A stretch of 64,000 nt of DNA, taken from positions 62,001-126,000 of the forward strand of contig NZ_LMIO01000004.1 in the NCBI RefSeq assembly GCF_001428745.1. Direction: 5' to 3'. The notes below the pieces were generated by a model. It worked only from the letters and a program-made list of their open reading frames with translations, had not been told where the DNA came from and did not search any database. Below are positions 1 to 8,246 of this stretch, one piece after another. The DNA comes from Leifsonia sp. Root227. Lineage in GTDB: Bacteria; Actinomycetota; Actinomycetes; Actinomycetales; Microbacteriaceae. The position numbers and the translations under genes are program-made. How positions within the stretch are numbered: position 1 is the first letter of the stretch; each line of letters begins with the position of its first letter.

Positions 1-209
1 GGCCGGAGCAACGTGCGACAGAGCGCGGCCGAGGAGTTGTAGTCCACCCAGCGGACAAACCTGCGCATGCTTCCCCTGCGCCAGAGCGCCGGGCCGCCGA
101 GCACCCAGACAGCGCCGGCGACGGGGACCAGCACCCACAGCAGGAACGACCGGACGATGAAGAGCGCGACCAACCCCGCGGGTCTGAGGTTGAAGGGCAC
201 GCGTTCCAT
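1..209 (-). CDS. Partial membrane protein, C-terminus outside the window
   Basis: The reading frame starts at the ATG at 209 (minus strand) and runs off the left edge without a stop, so only the first 69 residues are seen. It begins MERVPFNLRPAG, followed by a hydrophobic stretch (about residues 13-42, rich in Leu, Val and Ala) that looks like one or two membrane segments. A basic, polar stretch follows with RRGSMRRF and WVDYNSS. I do not recognise the family. It lies 46 bases downstream of the lactonase gene on the same strand and may be co-transcribed with it. Confidence 0.55.
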   Translation of the reverse strand, partial: MERVPFNLRPAGLVALFIVRSFLLWVLVPVAGAVWVLGGPALWRRGSMRRFVRWVDYNSSAALCRTLLR

Positions 210-255
210 CGTCGCGACGATAGCCGCATCGTTCCAGCCACGCGCCGGCGCCGGG

Positions 256-1335
256 CTAGACGAAGTGCAGCGACACCGGCGTGGGGACGGGCGCGGTCGA
301 CAGGAACGTGAGCGCCCGCGACTGCTGGTCGAAGGCGAACACGGTGACGTCGCCGCTGTCCTGGTTCGCGGTGAGCACGCGCGACCCGCCGGGGGCGACC
401 ACGAGGTCGCGCGGCGTTCGGCCCTGCGTGGGGACCGCATCCACCAGGGTCAGCGAGGCCGAGGGGCCATCGAACGCGAACACCGCGACCGTGTCGTCGC
501 CGCGGTTCGTGACGAAGACCGTGCGGCCGTCGTCGGTCACCCGCACCGCGGCTGGGCTGTTGACACCGGATGCGCCCTCCGGCCTGGTCGACGTCGACGA
601 CGCGACCACGAAGCGGCCGCCGTCGCGGCGCAGCACGTCGATCGTGCTGTCCAGTTCGTTCGCCACGAACGCGTGCCGCGCATCCGGAGCGAACACGATG
701 TGCCGGGGGCCGGCAGCGCCGAGCACGATCGTCGCTTCAGGGCGCGGCGTCAGCGAGCCGTCGTCGCCGAACGCGTACCAGCGCACGTCGCCGAGGCCGA
801 GGTCGACCACCACGAGGTCGCCGGTGGTCGGGTCGAAGCTCAGCTGGTGGACGTGCGGGCCCTCCTGCCTGTCCGCGTCCGGCCCGCTGCCCTCGTGCTG
901 CACGAACGCCGTGCGCGCGGCCAGCGAACCATCCTCGGCGAGCGCGAACACCGAGATCGAGCCGCCGCCGTATGTGCCGGTGGCGAGGAAGCGCTCCGAC
1001 GGGTGCAGCGCCAGGTGCGCCGGCGCAGCGCCGCCGGACGACTCGGACGAGAGCTCGACAAGCGCACCGTCACCGGCCGCACCGTCACCGGCCGCACCGT
1101 CACCACCCGCGCGGGCGAACGCCACGATCGCCCCGTCCGGCTCCGTCTCGCTCACCGCGTACACGCGCGACCCGTCCGCCGTCGCCGCGACCCACGACGG
1201 GTTGGCGACCTCGGCGACGACGCGCGCATCCCGCACGGTCGTGCCGTCGAACTCTGCCTGCAGGATGCCGCGGGCGCGACCGGAGACGTGCGGAAGGATT
1301 TCGGTATACGTGCCGATGAGGAGTTGGCGGGTCAT
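256..1335 (-). CDS. Lactonase family protein (6-phosphogluconolactonase-like beta-propeller)
   Basis: This 359-residue protein has repeated blade-like segments, such as HIVFAPDARHAFVANELDSTI, GRTVFVTNRGDDTVAVF and GSRVLTANQDSGDVTVF. They are typical of seven-bladed propeller lactonases (Lactonase/YbhE family), which hydrolyse 6-phosphogluconolactone or related lactones in the cytosol. The ATG at 1335 (MTRQLLIGTYTE) was chosen because it opens the conserved first blade and has GGATGGG upstream. A longer frame upstream would overlap nucS and looks non-coding. Near residue 85 a 15-base tandem repeat (1064-1104) encodes GDGAA units, probably a loop expansion. The true substrate is not shown by sequence. 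Confidence 0.85.
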   Translation of the reverse strand: MTRQLLIGTYTEILPHVSGRARGILQAEFDGTTVRDARVVAEVANPSWVAATADGSRVYAVSETEPDGAIVAFARAGGDGAAGDGAAGDGALVELSSESSGGAAPAHLALHPSERFLATGTYGGGSISVFALAEDGSLAARTAFVQHEGSGPDADRQEGPHVHQLSFDPTTGDLVVVDLGLGDVRWYAFGDDGSLTPRPEATIVLGAAGPRHIVFAPDARHAFVANELDSTIDVLRRDGGRFVVASSTSTRPEGASGVNSPAAVRVTDDGRTVFVTNRGDDTVAVFAFDGPSASLTLVDAVPTQGRTPRDLVVAPGGSRVLTANQDSGDVTVFAFDQQSRALTFLSTAPVPTPVSLHFV

Positions 1336-1356
1336 GTGCCCATCCTGCCAGCGCCG

Positions 1357-1362
1357 TAGGAT
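1357..1362 (+). promoter_or_regulatory. -10 hexamer of a leaderless nucS transcript
   Basis: TAGGAT lies exactly six bases before the GTG start of nucS, so transcription would begin at the start codon. No Shine-Dalgarno sequence is visible. No convincing -35 was found. The same TANNNT-N6-RTG spacing recurs at several other genes in the window. Confidence 0.6.
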
Positions 1363-1368
1363 GATCCG

Positions 1369-2064
1369 GTGCGTCTCGTCATTGCCCATTGCTCCGTCGA
1401 TTACGCCGGTCGCTTGAGCGCTCACCTGCCGCTCGCGAACCGGCTCCTCATGCTCAAGTCGGACGGCAGCCTCCTCGTCCACTCCGACGGCGGCTCGTAC
1501 AAGCCGCTCAACTGGATGAGCCCGCCGTGCACGCTGATCATCCTCGAACCGGACGACGCCCAACGGGAGGCGGGGGTCACCGAGGTCTGGAAGGTCAGCC
1601 AGGCCAAGACCGCCGACATGCTCGTGGTCTCCATCCACGAGATCCTGCACGACTCAGCGCACGACCTCGGCGTCGATCCCGGCCTGCAGAAGGACGGCGT
1701 CGAAGCCCACCTGCAGAAGCTCCTCGCCGAGCAGATCCACCTCCTCGGCGACGGCCACACCCTTGTGCGCCGCGAGTACATGACCGCGATCGGCCCCGTC
1801 GACATCCTGGCCAGGGATGCGCAGGGCGGCGCGGTCGCCGTCGAACTGAAGCGACGCGGAGACATCGACGGCGTCGAGCAGCTCACCCGCTACCTCGAGC
1901 TGATGAACCGCGACCCGCACCTCGCCCCCGTGCAGGGCGTTTTCGCGGCGCAGGAGATCAAGCCGCAGGCGCGCACCCTCGCCGAGGACCGCGGCATCCG
2001 ATGCCTGGTGCTCGACTACGACGCGATGCGCGGGCTCGACGACAGCGACAGCAGGCTGTTCTGA
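1369..2064 (+). CDS. nucS: Endonuclease NucS (mismatch-specific, non-canonical mismatch repair)
   Basis: NucS cleaves both strands at mismatched DNA and replaces MutS/MutL in most actinobacteria. The 231-residue product opens [16 protein letters not shown] and has the full family length. The C-terminal half holds the PD-(D/E)XK-type nuclease core, with Asp in [10 protein letters not shown] and the Glu-Leu-Lys of [17 protein letters not shown]. The extreme C-terminus DSRLF fits the tail known to contact the beta clamp. The GTG start has a -10 six bases upstream and no ribosome binding site, so the mRNA is probably leaderless. The next gene overlaps its stop by one base. Confidence 0.95.
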   Translation: MRLVIAHCSVDYAGRLSAHLPLANRLLMLKSDGSLLVHSDGGSYKPLNWMSPPCTLIILEPDDAQREAGVTEVWKVSQAKTADMLVVSIHEILHDSAHDLGVDPGLQKDGVEAHLQKLLAEQIHLLGDGHTLVRREYMTAIGPVDILARDAQGGAVAVELKRRGDIDGVEQLTRYLELMNRDPHLAPVQGVFAAQEIKPQARTLAEDRGIRCLVLDYDAMRGLDDSDSRLF

Positions 2065-2486
2065 TGGCCGCGTCCCCCCGGTTCCCGCAGAGCTACGAGA
2101 ACGTCGCCGTCCGCAAGGCGCTGGCCGCCATCGCGGCAGAGCCGACCCTCGAACACCTGGATGCGCTCCTCGCCGCCGCGACGAAGGGCGGCCTGGTCGT
2201 CGACGTCACCGGCTCCACCCCGCAGGACACCCGTCTGCGCACCCTCACCTCCACCGCCGGCGAGCCCGTGCTGCCTCTGTTCACGTCGATGAAGGCGCTC
2301 CGGGATGCGGTCGGCGCGACCGAGGAGGGCGCAGGGACGCAGGTGCAGGCCGTGATCGTGCCGGCCGTGGAGGCCCTCGGCTTCATCCGCTCGGCCGAGT
2401 TCGTCGCCGTGCAGTTCAACCCCGGCGCCGAGCAGACCATGGTGGTCGCGCGGTCGCACATCGAGTCAGCTCTCAGCGAGCACTGA
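2064..2486 (+). CDS. SseB-like family protein
   Basis: The 140-residue soluble protein matches the SseB N-terminal type domain seen in many actinobacterial proteins of unknown role. Its pattern is ENVAVRKALAAIAAEPTLEHLDALL, then VVDVTGSTP, VLPLFTSMKALRDAV and VAVQFNPGAEQTMVV. Its ATG overlaps the nucS stop (ATGA-type junction), indicating translational coupling. In other bacteria SseB relates to serine sensitivity or secretion, but no function is shown for this class. The frame and start are clear; the biochemical role is not. Confidence 0.8.
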   Translation: MAASPRFPQSYENVAVRKALAAIAAEPTLEHLDALLAAATKGGLVVDVTGSTPQDTRLRTLTSTAGEPVLPLFTSMKALRDAVGATEEGAGTQVQAVIVPAVEALGFIRSAEFVAVQFNPGAEQTMVVARSHIESALSEH

Positions 2487-2523
2487 GACGTTTCTGAAAC
2501 ACCTCACATACCATAGGACAGCT

Positions 2524-3201
2524 ATGACCAACCCGACCACCACCGTCACTCGCACCTGGACCTGCGTCCTCTTCGACCTCGACGGCACACTCACAGACTC
2601 CGCACCCGGCATCACCTCCTCGCTCGCCACCACGTTCGAGAAGCTCGGCATGCCCGTGCCCTCCCCCGGCCAGCTCGTCGAATACGTCGGCCCTCCGCTG
2701 CTCGACTCGCTGCAGCAGTTCGCCGGCATGACCGAGCAGGAGGCGCGCGACGCTCTCACGATCTACCGCGCCGACTACCACGAGCACGGCGCGTTCGACT
2801 CTGCCGTGTTCCCCGGCATCCGCGGGCTGCTGACCCGGCTGCACGCCGCGGGCATCCCGCTGGCCGTCGCGACCAGCAAGCCGGAGCTGCAGGCCACGCG
2901 CATCCTCGAGCACTTCGATCTCGCGCAGTACTTCGACGTCATCACCGGCGCGTCGGAGGACGAGACGCTGAGCGCGAAGGCAGACGTCGTCGCCGAGGCG
3001 CTGCGCCGTCTGACAGCTCAGGGCGTCGACCTGGCGCACACCGTCATGGTGGGCGACAGGGCGTTCGACGTCGAGGGCGCAGGCGAGAACGGGCTGCCGA
3101 CGATCCTGGTCGAGTGGGGATACGGATCCCCGGCAGAGGCCGCGGGCGCCATCGCCGTCGTGCACTCGAGCGACCAGCTCAGCGCGCTCCTGCTCGGCTA
3201 G
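2524..3201 (+). CDS. HAD-superfamily phosphatase (phosphoglycolate phosphatase-like)
   Basis: The 225-residue protein has the haloacid dehalogenase motifs in order. Motif I is LFDLDGTLTDS (about residues 17-27), motif II the Thr/Ser and motif III the Lys in VATSKPELQATRIL, and motif IV is MVGDRAFDVEGA. The helical cap after motif I (LATTFEKLGMPVPSPGQLVEYVGPPL) is the C1 type of Gph/PpaX proteins. Such enzymes remove phosphate from 2-phosphoglycolate, pyrophosphate or small sugar phosphates. The ATG is preceded by AGGACAG. It follows the SseB-like gene by 37 bases and may be in the same transcript. Confidence 0.85.
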   Translation: MTNPTTTVTRTWTCVLFDLDGTLTDSAPGITSSLATTFEKLGMPVPSPGQLVEYVGPPLLDSLQQFAGMTEQEARDALTIYRADYHEHGAFDSAVFPGIRGLLTRLHAAGIPLAVATSKPELQATRILEHFDLAQYFDVITGASEDETLSAKADVVAEALRRLTAQGVDLAHTVMVGDRAFDVEGAGENGLPTILVEWGYGSPAEAAGAIAVVHSSDQLSALLLG

Positions 3202-3300
3202 CGTTCTTCGCCGTCTGCTGTGGGCAGATCCGGTGTCAGCGTGCGCGAGTAAGCTGATTGTTTGCAATTCCGGATACAGATACAGCACTAGGAAACAGAT

Positions 3301-3711
3301 ATGCAGTCACGCAAGAAAATGCTCGTTCCGGCCGTCATCGCGGCGGCCCTCACCATCGGTTCCCTCGCAGGCTGCGCCAGCGGCAGCGGGAACGACTCGT
3401 CCTCCACCCCCTCGGCCTCCGAGACCGCCGCAGCTTCGGCAACGCTCCCCGCGAGCTTCCCGAAGAACGACGTCCCGCTCGTCGACGGGATCGTGCTCGT
3501 CGCCCGCGGCGACGAGGCCAACGGCTGGTCCGTCACGGTCCAGCCGAAGAGCAAGACCGGCTTCGCCGACGCGAAGGCCGCCCTCGAGAAGGCCGGGTAC
3601 ACCGCCCAGTCCGGTGCAACGGACAGCAAGGCCGTCTACACCAACGACAAGTACACGGTCGCCATCGGCACCCCAGGCGTCTCGGTCACATATACCGTCA
3701 CCGCCAACTAG
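3301..3711 (+). CDS. Small secreted lipoprotein of unknown function
   Basis: The 136-residue product has a lipoprotein signal with basic MQSRKK, a hydrophobic core and the lipobox SLAGC with Cys25. A Ser/Ala-rich linker follows, then a compact domain of about 90 residues starting ASFPKNDVPLVDG. The motif of a repeated small beta fold is suggested by KTGFADAKAALEKAGYTAQ and TVAIGTPGVSVTYTV. I do not recognise the family. AGGAAA lies upstream of the ATG. It converges with the PTS regulator across a long inverted repeat. Confidence 0.75.
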   Translation: MQSRKKMLVPAVIAAALTIGSLAGCASGSGNDSSSTPSASETAAASATLPASFPKNDVPLVDGIVLVARGDEANGWSVTVQPKSKTGFADAKAALEKAGYTAQSGATDSKAVYTNDKYTVAIGTPGVSVTYTVTAN

Positions 3712-3728
3712 CGCCCACCCGTGCAGCC

Positions 3729-3788
3729 ATCGAGCCCACGTCTCTCGCCTCACGACGCGTTCGTGAAGTGAGAGCACCTGGGCTCGAT
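3729..3788. repeat. 60-base imperfect inverted repeat between convergent genes
   Basis: The outer arms are ATCGAGCCCA (3729-3738) and TGGGCTCGAT (3779-3788). Inside are paired CTCTC/GAGAG and TCACGA/TCGTGA tracts and a five-base loop CGCGT. About 24 of 28 positions per arm pair. There is no clear T-run. It sits exactly between the stop codons of the convergent lipoprotein and PTS regulator genes and could act as a bidirectional terminator. A second element with the same ATCGAG and CTCGAT ends lies at 59221-59282. Confidence 0.75.
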
Positions 3789-3819
3789 CGCGTTAAGCGG
3801 GGGCACAGCGGGCCGGTGC

Positions 3820-5748
3820 CTACGAGTCGATGATGCGGACGAGCTCGTCGATGAAGGCGGCGAAGCTGTCGGCGCGCCGGATGAGGCCGAGGACGGCGTC
3901 GCGGTCGGAGAAGACCTCGACGAACTGGTCGAAGACCGTCTGGAACGACGCGCGCCCGCCCGTGTCGAAGGCGATGAACGCGATCACGTTGACCCGCGCA
4001 TCCCCCCAGTCCATCGCGGTGTCGTTGACGACGATCGCGATGGCCGTGCGCTTGGCGCTCATGGTCATGGCGTGCGGCACGGCGAGTGAGTCGGTGAACG
4101 CCGTGGACGACATGTGCTCGCGCTCGATGGTCTTGTCGACGTAGTCCTGGTCGATCGCCTCTGCGGCGATCATCCGGTCGCCGAGCGCCCTGATCATCGA
4201 GATCGGGTCGCGGGCATAGAAGTTGCGCAGGAACAGGCCCTCGTCGAAGTACTCGAGCAGGTCGTTCTTGATCCGCGCCCTCCTGCGCTGCCGCCGGATG
4301 CGCGCGATGGCCTGCCTGGTGTGCTCGATGTCGGTCTCGGTGAGGAACGGCTGCACGATCACCGTGTTCTCACGCCGCCCGCGCGGGTCGATGGTGCTGA
4401 GCACCAGGTCGGCGTCGATCGCATCCCAGTCGGCCTCGGTGGAGGTGATCACGGCGGTGACGTCGAGCTCGTCGCCGAGCGCGCTCTCCAGCCGCTCCCT
4501 GAGCAGGATGTGCATGTCGTAGTAGTTGGGGCAGATGACCGCGCAGGTGACCGCATCCCGTCGCCGGGACTGCTGTTCCAGGTATGCGCCGACGTGCATC
4601 GCGATGTATGCGATCTCGTCGTCGTTGACCACGATGTCCTCTGCGGCCTGCAACCGGCTGGCGATGTAGACCGCCAGCTCGTAGATCATCGGGTACGAGC
4701 TCTTGATCGACCGGGTGAGCGGGTTGCGCGAATACGACTTCTCGTGGGCGCGCGCCACCAGGTTCTGCACGTGCAGGGTGAGGCGCACGATGAAGTTCTC
4801 GTCGCGGAGGTCGACCAGGTACTCGGTGGATGCGCGTGCCACGATCCCGCGCACCACCGCGAGGTCGTCCTCGCTCACGAACTCGGCGACGGTGTCGCTG
4901 CCCGCGCCAGGCGCGATCACCCTGGTGCGCAGCAGGATGGCCAGGTAGCGCAGCTCTGTCGGATCGAGAACGACGTCGAAGTGCTCGGCCACGAGGGTGC
5001 CGAGGTCGTCGGCGAGGGTCTGGATGGTCTCGTTCACCTCCGGGTCGGCCGTGGCAGGCAGCACGCGATCCTTCGCGACGCGGTCGAGGGCCACGGCCAT
5101 GTGCAGGAGCACGTCGTTGATGCCGTATTCGTTGACGAAGAACCCGCGCGCATCCAGCATCTCGACCAGATCGGACTTGAAGCTCGCGAGCCCCTGGGAG
5201 TCGAACGCCTCCTGGATCCGCGCGATGTCGACGACGCCCTGCCGCATCTCGTCGCGGAACAGGCGGCTGAGCAGCTTGCGCCTGGCGATCTCCGGGCCGG
5301 CGAGCTGCACGACGGGGCCGTGCCTGGCGAGCGTGAGCTCGGTGTCGGCGAGGAGGCCGCGCATCCTGGTCAGGTCGGACTCGATGGTGGAGTCGCTGAC
5401 GAACAGGCTCTCCGCGGTCTCGTAGACGTCGATGCCGTCCGGCTCGTCCAACAGGCGGCGCACGAGGAAGACGAGCCGTTCCTGCGGTGAATCTGCCGTG
5501 TCGCCCGACCCTGCGCCGAAGCCGGCGCCTGCGCCGGCCTCCACCTCTTCCAGCCAGCGGTCGTATGCGTCGCGATCGAGGCGGTAGCCGTTCGCGCTGG
5601 ACTCCACCAGTTCTTTCAGCGCTGCCGTATAGCTGCGGATGCTGCGAGTCGTCACGCCGAGCTCGCTCGCGAGTTCAGCGGCGGTTACCCAGGCAGCACG
5701 GCGCGCGAGAATGTCGAGCATTCTCGTCTGCTTCGCCGAGAGAGCCAC
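3820..5748 (-). CDS. mtlR: PRD-domain PTS transcriptional regulator, MtlR/BglG type
   Basis: The 642-residue protein has an N-terminal helix-turn-helix (about 5-55, AAELASELGVTTRSIRSY), two PTS regulation domains in the middle, an EIIB-like segment (ICPNYYDMHILLRERL) and a C-terminal EIIA-like domain with its phospho-His in SLAVPHAMTMS. This is the MtlR activator architecture, in which phosphorylation by HPr and PTS enzymes sets activity. It is divergent from the mannitol PTS operon, so mannitol control is the natural inference. I chose the GTG at 5748, seven to eight bases after AGGGAAAGG; a GTG at 5757 and longer frames up to 5904 are less supported. Confidence 0.85.
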   Translation of the reverse strand: MALSAKQTRMLDILARRAAWVTAAELASELGVTTRSIRSYTAALKELVESSANGYRLDRDAYDRWLEEVEAGAGAGFGAGSGDTADSPQERLVFLVRRLLDEPDGIDVYETAESLFVSDSTIESDLTRMRGLLADTELTLARHGPVVQLAGPEIARRKLLSRLFRDEMRQGVVDIARIQEAFDSQGLASFKSDLVEMLDARGFFVNEYGINDVLLHMAVALDRVAKDRVLPATADPEVNETIQTLADDLGTLVAEHFDVVLDPTELRYLAILLRTRVIAPGAGSDTVAEFVSEDDLAVVRGIVARASTEYLVDLRDENFIVRLTLHVQNLVARAHEKSYSRNPLTRSIKSSYPMIYELAVYIASRLQAAEDIVVNDDEIAYIAMHVGAYLEQQSRRRDAVTCAVICPNYYDMHILLRERLESALGDELDVTAVITSTEADWDAIDADLVLSTIDPRGRRENTVIVQPFLTETDIEHTRQAIARIRRQRRRARIKNDLLEYFDEGLFLRNFYARDPISMIRALGDRMIAAEAIDQDYVDKTIEREHMSSTAFTDSLAVPHAMTMSAKRTAIAIVVNDTAMDWGDARVNVIAFIAFDTGGRASFQTVFDQFVEVFSDRDAVLGLIRRADSFAAFIDELVRIIDS

Positions 5749-5913
5749 AGCGACCACCTTTCCCTGACGAGTCAACCACCTCCCGCGTCTCCTGCGACGG
5801 CTCCCCCGCGATCTTTCCGCACGGGAGGAAGAAACGCTGCTGGAACGCCGACGGGATGCGGACCAGCATCGAAGAAGCTCCATCCGCACCATCTCGAAAG
5901 GCAAGGCAGATCA

Positions 5914-6222
5914 ATGAAGATCCTCGTCGTCTGCGGCGCGGGCGCGTCCAGCACGTTCGTCGCCCTGAAGCTGCGCAACGCAGCTGCCGCCCGCAGCGTC
6001 GACGTGACAGCGGTCGCGGGGAGCGCCAGCCAGCTCGAGACGTTCGCGGACGTCGACGTCATCCTCGTCGGCGCGCACCTCTCGTCCGAGCTCCCCGCCC
6101 TGCGTGAGCTCGCCGCCGCATCCGGCGCCGCCGTCGCCGTCCTCCCAGCGGTCTCCCCCGCAGCGATCGACGGCGCCGTGGCGCTCGACCTGGCGCTCGG
6201 CGCGAAGGCAGCGGCACTATGA
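5914..6222 (+). CDS. Orphan PTS IIB protein, lactose/cellobiose type
   Basis: The 102-residue cytosolic protein begins MKILVVCGAGASSTF, with the phosphorylated Cys8 and P-loop-like turn of the Lac/cellobiose IIB family. It also has the family's DVDVILVGAHLSSELPALREL strand-helix pattern. It would accept phosphate from a IIA and pass it to sugar on a IIC, yet the neighbouring transporter already has its own fused mannitol-type IIB and no Lac-type IIC is present. It is the first gene of the mannitol PTS run, 45 bases before HPr, with AAGG before the ATG. It could serve a distant permease or act as a phosphorylation sensor for the regulator. Confidence 0.8.
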   Translation: MKILVVCGAGASSTFVALKLRNAAAARSVDVTAVAGSASQLETFADVDVILVGAHLSSELPALRELAAASGAAVAVLPAVSPAAIDGAVALDLALGAKAAAL

Positions 6223-6267
6223 GAAGCCGGGAAGGGTTCCCGAGCCACATCGAAGGAGCACACAATC

Positions 6268-6534
6268 ATGGCTGAGCGGATCATCACTGTCGGTTCGACC
6301 CACGGGCTGCACGCGCGCCCGGCGAAGCTGTTCGTGGAGGCGGTCGGCAAGTCGGGCGCTTCGGTGAAGCTGACCAAGGAGGGCGGCAAGACCGTCGACG
6401 CCGGCAGCATCCTCGGCGTCATCTCCCTCGGCATCGACCACGGCGACAAGATCGTCCTCACCACGGACGCGTCGAACGGCGAGGCCGTGCTCGACGACCT
6501 GGCCGAGATCATCGCCACGGACCACGACGCCTGA
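6268..6534 (+). CDS. ptsH: Phosphocarrier protein HPr
   Basis: HPr carries phosphate from enzyme I to IIA domains. The 88-residue product shows STHGLHARPAKLF with the active His15 and the regulatory-loop Ser47 in VDAGSILGV. Length and both motifs are canonical. GAAGGAG lies before the ATG. Enzyme I starts two bases after its stop, so the pair is coupled. HPr kinase is usually absent from actinobacteria, so Ser47 may not be phosphorylated; that is general knowledge and is not seen here. Confidence 0.95.
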   Translation: MAERIITVGSTHGLHARPAKLFVEAVGKSGASVKLTKEGGKTVDAGSILGVISLGIDHGDKIVLTTDASNGEAVLDDLAEIIATDHDA

Positions 6535-6536
6535 TC

Positions 6537-8222
6537 ATGGCCGACACCACAGAGACCACCGTCCTCACCGGGGCGGGCATCGGCCAGGGCACCGCGATCG
6601 GCCGCGTGCTCCGGATGTCCGACCCACTCCCTGAGCCGGCAGACACACCCAGCTCCAGCACCCCCGACGAGGAGCGCGCCCGGTTCGCGTCCGCCGTCTC
6701 CGTCGTCGCCGACGACCTGCGCGGACGCGCAGCGAAGGTGCATGGCACAGCGGCGGATGTGCTCGAAGCGCAGTCGATGATGGCGGAGGACTCCACTCTC
6801 GCCTCCGACGTCTCCGACCGCATCGGAACTGGCAAGACCGCAGAGCGAGCCGTGTTCGAGGGTTTCGCGGTCTTCCGCGACATGCTCATCGGCCTCGGCG
6901 GATATATGGGAGAGCGCGCCACCGACCTCGACGACGTCGCCCAGCGTGTCATCGCCGCGCTCTCCGGTCGCCCTGCCCCCGGCGTTCCCGAGTCGGACAC
7001 CCCGTACATCCTCGTCGCCCACGACCTGGCCCCAGCCGACACCGCCCTGCTCGACCTGACCAAGGTGCTCGGCCTGGTCACCCGCGAAGGCGGCCCGACG
7101 TCGCACACCGCGATCCTGGCGCGCGAGAAGGCCATCGTCGCCGTCGTCGGCGTCGCGGGGGCGGACACGCTCGCGGACGGCACAGAGCTCATCGTCGACG
7201 CCGCATCCGGAACCGTCTCCGTCGCCCCGGACGCCACCCAGCGCGCGGACGCGGAGAGTCGCATCGCCGAGCGCGCTGCCGCCCTCTCCGGCGGCGTCGA
7301 GCCCGGCGCCCTCGCCGACGGCACCGCCATCCCGCTGCTCGCCAACCTCGGCTCGGCAGACGGAGCCCAGAAGGCCGTGGATGCGGGCGCGGAGGGTGTC
7401 GGACTGTTCCGCACCGAGTTCCTCTTCCTCGACCAGCGCATGGCTCCGACCGTCGAGCAGCAGCGCGCGGAGTACATCCGGCTGCTGTCGGCGTTCCCCG
7501 GCCAGAAGGTCGTGGCGCGCGTGCTCGACGCCGGCGCCGACAAGCCGCTCGAGTTCCTCAACGACGCGCACGAGGACAACCCGGCGCTCGGTCTGCGCGG
7601 CCTCAGGGCGCTCCGCGCCAACGAGGACCTGTTGCGCGAACAGCTCACCGCTCTCGCGGAGGCCGACGCTGCCACCGACGCCGACCTGTGGGTCATGGCC
7701 CCGATGGTCGCCACCGTGGAGGAGACGCGCTACTTCGTTCAGCTCGCCACCGAGTTCGGCCTCAAGACGGTCGGCGTGATGGTCGAGATCCCCTCCGCTG
7801 CGCTGACGGCGGACCGCATCCTGCGCGAGGCCGCGTTCGCATCCATCGGCACCAACGACCTCACCCAGTACACGCTCGCCGCCGACCGCCTGCTCGGCTC
7901 CGTCGCCGGGTTCCAGGACCCGTGGCACCCGGCCGTCCTCCGCCTGATCGGCGAGGTCGGCGCAGCCGGACGCGAGCACGGCAAGCCGGTCGGCATCTGC
8001 GGTGAGGCCGCTGCGGACCCGCTGCTCGCGGTGGTGCTCGTCGGCCTGGGCGCCACGACTCTGTCCATGTCGCCGTCGGCAATCGCCGACGTGCGCATGT
8101 CCATCAAGCGTTTCACCCTCGACCAGGCGAAGCACCTGGCCGAGGTCGCCATTGCCGCCGACGGCGCGGCAGAGGCCCGGGATGCGGTCACGGCCGCGAT
8201 CTCCGGGCATCCCCCTCAGTAA
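6537..8222 (+). CDS. ptsI: PTS enzyme I (phosphoenolpyruvate-protein phosphotransferase)
   Basis: Enzyme I takes phosphate from phosphoenolpyruvate and phosphorylates HPr. The 561-residue length is normal. The swivel domain has REGGPTSHTAILAR with active His190, and the PEP-binding barrel has GVGLFRTEFLFL, KPLEFLNDAHEDNPALGLRG and VGICGEAAADP with the conserved Cys. It immediately follows ptsH and precedes the mannitol permease. The general PTS proteins are therefore encoded inside a sugar-specific locus, which would tie their expression to mannitol control unless separate promoters exist. Confidence 0.95.
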   Translation: MADTTETTVLTGAGIGQGTAIGRVLRMSDPLPEPADTPSSSTPDEERARFASAVSVVADDLRGRAAKVHGTAADVLEAQSMMAEDSTLASDVSDRIGTGKTAERAVFEGFAVFRDMLIGLGGYMGERATDLDDVAQRVIAALSGRPAPGVPESDTPYILVAHDLAPADTALLDLTKVLGLVTREGGPTSHTAILAREKAIVAVVGVAGADTLADGTELIVDAASGTVSVAPDATQRADAESRIAERAAALSGGVEPGALADGTAIPLLANLGSADGAQKAVDAGAEGVGLFRTEFLFLDQRMAPTVEQQRAEYIRLLSAFPGQKVVARVLDAGADKPLEFLNDAHEDNPALGLRGLRALRANEDLLREQLTALAEADAATDADLWVMAPMVATVEETRYFVQLATEFGLKTVGVMVEIPSAALTADRILREAAFASIGTNDLTQYTLAADRLLGSVAGFQDPWHPAVLRLIGEVGAAGREHGKPVGICGEAAADPLLAVVLVGLGATTLSMSPSAIADVRMSIKRFTLDQAKHLAEVAIAADGAAEARDAVTAAISGHPPQ

Positions 8223-8246
8223 CCCCGACAGAAACGAGGCACCACA

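Noticed and set aside
4114..5490. 458-codon open frame on the plus strand across the PTS regulator
   Set aside because: It is antisense to a well-supported PRD regulator and its composition (Arg/Val/Asp/His-rich) is typical of high-GC shadow frames; no domain is visible.
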